A stretch of DNA of 64,000 bases from Humulus lupulus (Eukaryota; Streptophyta; Magnoliopsida; Rosales; Cannabaceae). The DNA is taken from the NCBI RefSeq assembly GCF_963169125.1, contig NC_084795.1, forward strand, positions 144,435,766-144,499,765. Direction: 5' to 3'. The first letter of the stretch is position 1, and each line of letters begins with the position of its first letter. Below, one piece after another: positions 59,397 through 64,000 of the stretch. The position numbers and the translations under genes were made by a program. The notes beneath the pieces are model-generated. The model searched no databases, was not told the DNA's origin, and saw nothing but the letters and a program-made list of their open reading frames with translations.

Positions 59397-60522
59397 ACTT
59401 ATAGTTTGATTTAACCTACATTACATCCACATTGTAAAATATATCAAAATAATGATGCATGCAAAAATTTTAAAAAATAATAACTAGATCGATAAAATAT
59501 CGGCCAGCATTTCCCCTATTTTATTGACCTAACCATATGTCAATATCAATTAAAACAATCAAACAACACACAAATTTCTCATAACCTACTTCACTAAGAC
59601 ACACAATTTCTCAACCTTCCGTTATCACCGCAGCACACAAAAATCTCAGAACCTACTTCACTATGGATGAATATGTAAGATATTCAAACTCTTCTAAATT
59701 TTATAAAATATTAACAAAGAAAATGAAATTATAGAAAATAAAATCATTTAAATATTATAATGGCACAAATCATACAAATTATCAAAATTGTTTCTCTGTT
59801 TCCATGCCAATCCACGTTTCTGTTTCTCTCTTTTATATTTATTTAGAAAAGCATTTTTTTTGTTTTGTGATTCATCTCTGAAAGCTTTCTTCTGAAATCT
59901 ACTTTTGGTTGCTTTTCACACAAAGTTATTATTGTAAGTTGAGACTTACAATATTGCATAATATAGCAAGAATAAAAGCATAATGTGTGTATTAGTGACA
60001 CCATAAACTTCAACACATATATATACACAATAATAAATGAGTAAGTATACTTTCTGAAGCTCCGTAAACTATCCAAACAAAACATTAACTCTTACTAACA
60101 AAACACAAACAAAAATGTGGCATAGTGTTTTTTCAAGTTACCATCCAATTCCAAACAAGAATTTAATGAAGCATATATACATACAAACAACATTGCGCCT
60201 TCCTAACCTTTACATCATCATTATAAATTAATTATGCTCTTTTAACTTGTGCTGAAAAGCAACATAACCACAGTAAAACAATGACGAAGGCAAGTGACTT
60301 TGAGTGGTTCGCGGAACAATCCAAGAGAATGAACAAGTAAAAACTGGTACATATCACATATATATACAAATCTCTTAAAGACACAAACAATGACATTTTT
60401 AATTTCACAATAGCATATAATAAAATGAGCCGAATATAAGTTTATATCAATGAAGCTAGTCAATAAACAATCAAAACTAAGTTCTCGTCCAAAAATAAAT
60501 ATTTTTATTAAATATTATTTAG
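59397..60522. other. AT-rich sequence between hAT remnant and protease exon
   Basis: No supported gene. It should contain the right end of the hAT element and, next to 60522, the intron that precedes the protease exon (a TTATTTAG acceptor at 60515-60522). Frames at 59843-60463 have no domain. I looked for upstream papain-family exons (catalytic Cys and His regions) on the plus strand and saw none. Confidence 0.5.
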
Positions 60523-60683
60523 TGAAGAACTCTTGGGGAACCGATTGGGGAGAGAAAGGTTTTATTAGGATGGAAAGTGGAATTGATGCAGAAGAAGGGA
60601 TGTGTGGTATAGCAATGGATGCTTCTTATCCAGTTAAATCTTCACCAAACCCCAAAACTGATTCTTGTAAGGATGAACTATAG
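60523..60683 (+). pseudogene. terminal exon of a KDEL-tailed papain-type cysteine endopeptidase
   Basis: After an acceptor TTATTTAG the frame reads [40 protein letters not shown] and ends SCKDEL followed by TAG. NSWG contains the active-site Asn of C1A papain-family proteases, and the C-terminal KDEL marks the plant CysEP group, stored in ER-derived ricinosomes and released during programmed cell death. The exon is open and both ends look correct. The exons with the catalytic Cys and His are absent from the 60 kb upstream, which is transposons. It is therefore a stranded 3' end, or the last exon after a very large intron. A copia LTR begins 7 bases after the stop. Confidence 0.85.
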
Positions 60684-60770
60684 TGCTACTTGTTAGAAAA
60701 AATCATTAATGAATAGTAATTTTTTGTTGTCTCACATTGTTTATGAATGAAAAATCTCCATAGTTAGAAA

Positions 60771-60780
60771 CTATAAATAG
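60771..60780 (+). promoter_or_regulatory. TATA box in the 5' LTR of copia element C
   Basis: CTATAAATAG lies 80 bases into the LTR, in the position expected for the element promoter. Transcription from here would start inside the LTR and read away from the protease exon. Confidence 0.6.
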
Positions 60781-61029
60781 ACCTTAGTGGTCTTAGTTTC
60801 TTTTACACCAAAAACATATACATATATATATTTTCAATTTTGTTTTTCTCTTTTTTACTCTTTAGAGTTTTTGTAGTGTGATAAAGTTCGGGCATATTTG
60901 GTTCGGCGAAGTAATTAAGTTACTTGTTGTTCCTCGTTGTATCCTGGGAGATAGACGTCGAAACCTCGTAGAGGTGGCGAATCTGCTTTAAGGAAACTGT
61001 GTGTTACACAGGCCTCGGCTTTTATTATA

Positions 61030-61345
61030 TTGTATTATTTATAATTATAATATTATATTGTTATTTATATTATATTGTTATATATATTATATTATTTATA
61101 ACTATAATATTATATTGTTATATATATTATAAGTTATTTATATTATATTATTTATAATTATAATATTGTTATATATATTATAAGTTATTTATATTGTATT
61201 ATTTATAATTATAATTTGTTATATATATTATAAGTAATTTATATTGTATTATTTATAATTATAATATTGTTATATATATTATAAGTTATTTATATTGCAT
61301 TATTTATAATTATAATATTGTTATATATATTATAAGTTATTTATA
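61030..61345. repeat. AT-only minisatellite in the leader of copia element C
   Basis: About five to six units of roughly 65 bases built from TTATATTGTATTATTTATAA, TTATAATATTGTTATATATA and TTATAAGTTATT words. Units after 61130 are nearly identical, the earlier ones diverged. There is almost no G or C. Confidence 0.8.
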
Positions 61346-61842
61346 TTTATAATATTTATGTATCTTTAATTTAGTAGATATAGATATAATTATTGTATTT
61401 ATCATATTGTGTTTACTCAAGTATTATATAAGATATGTTTTTCTTACAATCTTAAAACTGATTATTCTTTAAATATAATATTTGAATATATCTATTAGTG
61501 ATATTTCTATATCTATATATTGAAAGATATTGTTATTGAGAAAAGTTCGTTTGAACTTAAATCTCACTAGAGAAGTTCTGGGAACTAAATATTTTCAAAG
61601 AAACTAGACTGCTGAGGCAGGGGCTAGACCCTTCTAGTGTTCTTTGGAAATTATCTAGTAGAGATATTTGAGGCTGGATAAATACTTAATAGAAATATTC
61701 TACGAGAGGCTAGACCACAAATGGTTGGGTTTTCAACCCTTCCAGGCTAACCTATGAAATTTTCTTTAAGTTTTATCTAAGCGAACCCGTATAATTTTCC
61801 GTTGTCAGGAAAATAACATTGTTGGTTTTGTGATTTCAGAAA

Positions 61843-63306
61843 ATGACAACTGAAACAAACCAAAATAGCGGGAATAATGAGGTGTCAGCTGAGACCCCAG
61901 TTCAGGAAATTCAAGCTCATACCCAAATGGTTCCGGCCTTGGTTAATACGAGCCATCCTTTGAGCTTTGGGGAAAGACCTGATAAATTCAATGGACAGAA
62001 TTTCAAAAGGTGGCAGCAAAAGATGTTCTATCTGACCACCATGAATCTTAAGCGATTCGTTACTGATAGCGAACAAAAGATGAAAGAAAATGAGGATGAT
62101 ATCCAAGTCATTAATTTTGTCAATGATTGGATCAAATCTGATTTTCTATGTCGTAACTATGTTATGAATGGTCTAGAAAATTCTTTGTATGAAGTTTATT
62201 CTACAAAGAAGACGGCTAAGGAACTATGGGAGTCTTTAGACCGAAAATATAGAACTGAGGATGCTGGCACAAAGAAATTTGTGGTTGGGCGATTCCTTGA
62301 CTATAAAATGGTAAATTCCAAAACTGTGATTAGTCAAGCTCAGGAATTCCAATTAATCTTACATGACATGTCCTCTGAGGGAATGATCCTGAGTGAGACC
62401 TTCCAAGTTGCTGCTTTGATTGAAAAGCTTCCCCCTGCATGGAAGGAGTTCAAGAGCTACCTTAAGCATAAGCGAAAGCAGATGAACATTGAAGAATTAA
62501 TTGTCAGACTTCGTATTGAAGAAGACAACAAGAATTTAGAAAAAATGAGTTCAAGACAAGATGTGGCTAAGGCCAATCTGATGGAGCAAGGTCAAAACTC
62601 TAGGGGTAAGAGGAACTTTAAACCCAATGATAAAGGGTTCAAGTTCGGACCAAAAGGAGGAATCTCTAAAAAGCCGTTCAAATTCCTTGGCAAGTGCTTT
62701 AATTGTAATAAGCTAGGTCACAAGTCATCGGACTGTAGACTGCCAAAGAAGAACCATGGTCAAGAGACGAATATGATGGATAATATCTCCAAAGATGTTG
62801 GTGATATAAATCTATTAGCGATGGTATCGGGAGTAAACTTGGTCAACTCCAACCCTAGAGAGTGGTTGATTGACACTGGTTCTACTCGACATATATGCTC
62901 AGAAAAGAGTATGTTAAGATGTTTTGAAAAAATGAGCAATGGAGAGAAAATATTTATGGGAAACTCTGCCACGTCTGAGATTGAGGGTCAGGGAAAAGTG
63001 ATCCTGAAAATGACTTCTGGAAATGAGCTGACTCTGAACAATGTGCTGTACGTACCAGATATCCGTAAAAACCTTGTGTCTGGTTCACTGCTGAACAAGC
63101 ATGGATTTCGTATGGTATTTGAGTCAGACAAAGTTGTTTTTTCCAAAAGTGGAATGTATGTGGGAAGGGGTTATGTAACTGATGGGTTGTTTAAACTCAG
63201 TGTAATGGTTCTTAAACCAATTATCAATAAAGTTAATAACACTTCTTTTTACTTGCCGGAGTCTTCCAATGTTTGGCATGGTAGACTAGGACATGTTAAA
63301 TTATGA
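61843..63306 (+). pseudogene. gag-protease frame of copia element C
   Basis: A 487-codon open frame starting MTTETNQNSGNNEVS. Residues 45-230 hold the copia gag domain (DKFNGQNFKRWQQKMFY, AKELWESLDRKYRTEDAGTK, EFKSYLKHKRKQMNIEELIV). A basic stretch leads to an intact zinc knuckle CFNCNKLGHKSSDC at about 285-298. The aspartic protease follows with WLIDTGSTRH at about 341-350 and LNNVLYVPDIRKNLVSG. It ends in the pre-integrase segment WHGRLGHVKL, then a TGA from a frameshift. It could still make gag and protease; I call it a pseudogene because it is cut off from a defective pol. Confidence 0.82.
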
Positions 63307-64000
63307 CACTTTGCATAGATTAATTAACTTGAATCACATACCAAAATTCCATATTGATTCAAAATCATAAGTGTAAAACCTGTGTTAAGGCAAAACTAAC
63401 AAGGTCATCCTTCAAAACAATTGAAAGGAATAATAAACCCCTAAAATAAATACATAGCGATGTATGTGATTTTAAATTTGTTTAAACAAGGGGAGACAAT
63501 AAGTATCTTATTACTTTTGTCGATGATAGCTCTAAATATTGCTATGTGTATTTGCTAAAAAGCAAAAATGAGGCTATAGAGAAATTTGTTCTCCATAAGA
63601 CCGAAGTTGAGAATCAACTTAAACGATAAGTATAATGCATGACTTGTAATTAAAGGTTATAAGCAGCGTGAAGGCCTTGATTACTTTGACTCTTATTCTC
63701 CTGTGACGAGAATAAATTCCATTAGGATGATACTTGCTATTGTTGCGTTACGCAATCTTGAAGTACATCAAAATGGATGTGAAAACTGCTTTTCTAAATG
63801 GGGATTTAAATGAAGAAATTTATATGGAACAACCCGTTGGTTTTTCCTCCCCAGGAAAAGAAAGAAAAGTATGTAAATTGGTGAAATCTTTATATGGTTT
63901 AAAGCAAGCACCAAAACAAGGCATGAGAAATTTGACCAAACTATGTTGTCAAATGGCTTCAAAATCAATGAATGCGATAAATGTATTTAAGTTAAAGAAA
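63307..64000 (+). pseudogene. integrase remnant joined to reverse transcriptase, copia element C
   Basis: Shifted frames continue the pre-integrase region (DTLHRLINLNHIPKFHID) and the start of the integrase core (TFVDDSSKYCYVYLLKSKNE, near 63515-63575), up to KTEVENQLK near 63625. The next recognisable sequence, from about 63645, is reverse transcriptase ([57 protein letters not shown]). The rest of integrase and the polymerase N-terminus are missing, so a deletion joins the two near 63628-63643. The window ends before the catalytic YVDD box. Confidence 0.85.

Larger units (their letters stand above)
60691..64000 (+). mobile_element. Ty1/copia element C, 5' part, runs off the window
   Basis: Starts TGTTAGAAAA, has a TATA box, a long AT-rich repeat-bearing leader, then gag-protease, a broken integrase start and reverse transcriptase running off the end. 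Domain order and the protease form DTGSTRH are copia-type. The LTR end and primer site could not be placed: TGGTATCAGAGC is absent between 60691 and 61843. Gag-protease is open for 487 codons, the best preserved coding region in the window, yet integrase is largely deleted. Confidence 0.87.

Overview
This is a stretch of plant nuclear genome made almost entirely of transposable elements nested in one another. Plant-specific families (Tekay-type chromovirus, Tat-type gypsy, several copia elements, a CACTA transposon, a BED-type hAT) and one plant KDEL-tailed cysteine protease exon point to a dicot. The retroelement proteins feel closest to those I remember from Rosales, Cannabaceae in particular, but that is memory and not a search. 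I found no complete host gene, no tRNA or rRNA, no CRISPR array and nothing prokaryotic.

Layout. 1-5487: 3' part of a decayed Tekay-type gypsy element with a truncated 3' LTR. 5488-5926: LTR-like sequence of another kind. 5927-16068: decayed copia element with a partial 5' LTR, split by a solo gypsy LTR (11074-13380, duplication ATTTT). 16596-54667: one old Tat-type gypsy element on the minus strand. Its gag-protease, reverse transcriptase, RNase H and integrase are now scattered because other elements landed in it: a second Tat-like element with only gag (20525-28495, itself carrying a solo LTR at 24511-25876, duplication ATAAT), a minus-strand solo LTR (29881-32177), and a complete second Tekay element (33040-51793, duplication TGCCT). 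The 3' LTR of that Tekay copy holds a further solo LTR (41676-50819), and that solo LTR holds a 6.8 kb CACTA transposon (43582-50359, duplication GAT). 54668-56833: LTR fragments. 56834-59396: hAT element with a broken transposase. 60523-60683: final exon of a KDEL-tailed papain-type protease. 60691 to the end: a copia element with an open gag-protease frame but an integrase-to-reverse-transcriptase deletion.

How it fits together. The elements can be ordered by who interrupts whom, and several target duplications are still perfect, so the insertion history is readable to four levels. Coding regions of the older elements are full of stops. In the second Tekay integrase each of the seven stops can be explained by a C-to-T or G-to-A change, as expected of methylated, silenced DNA. 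The most interesting items are a two-exon piece of an ankyrin-repeat (ILK-like) protein kinase gene carried with its intron inside the CACTA element, an LTR minisatellite with 18 units in one LTR and 8 in its partner, an antisense extra reading frame beside the Tat pol gene, and CCGCGG-rich palindromic modules shared by LTRs of unrelated families. All boundaries were read by eye; those called approximate may be off by tens of bases.
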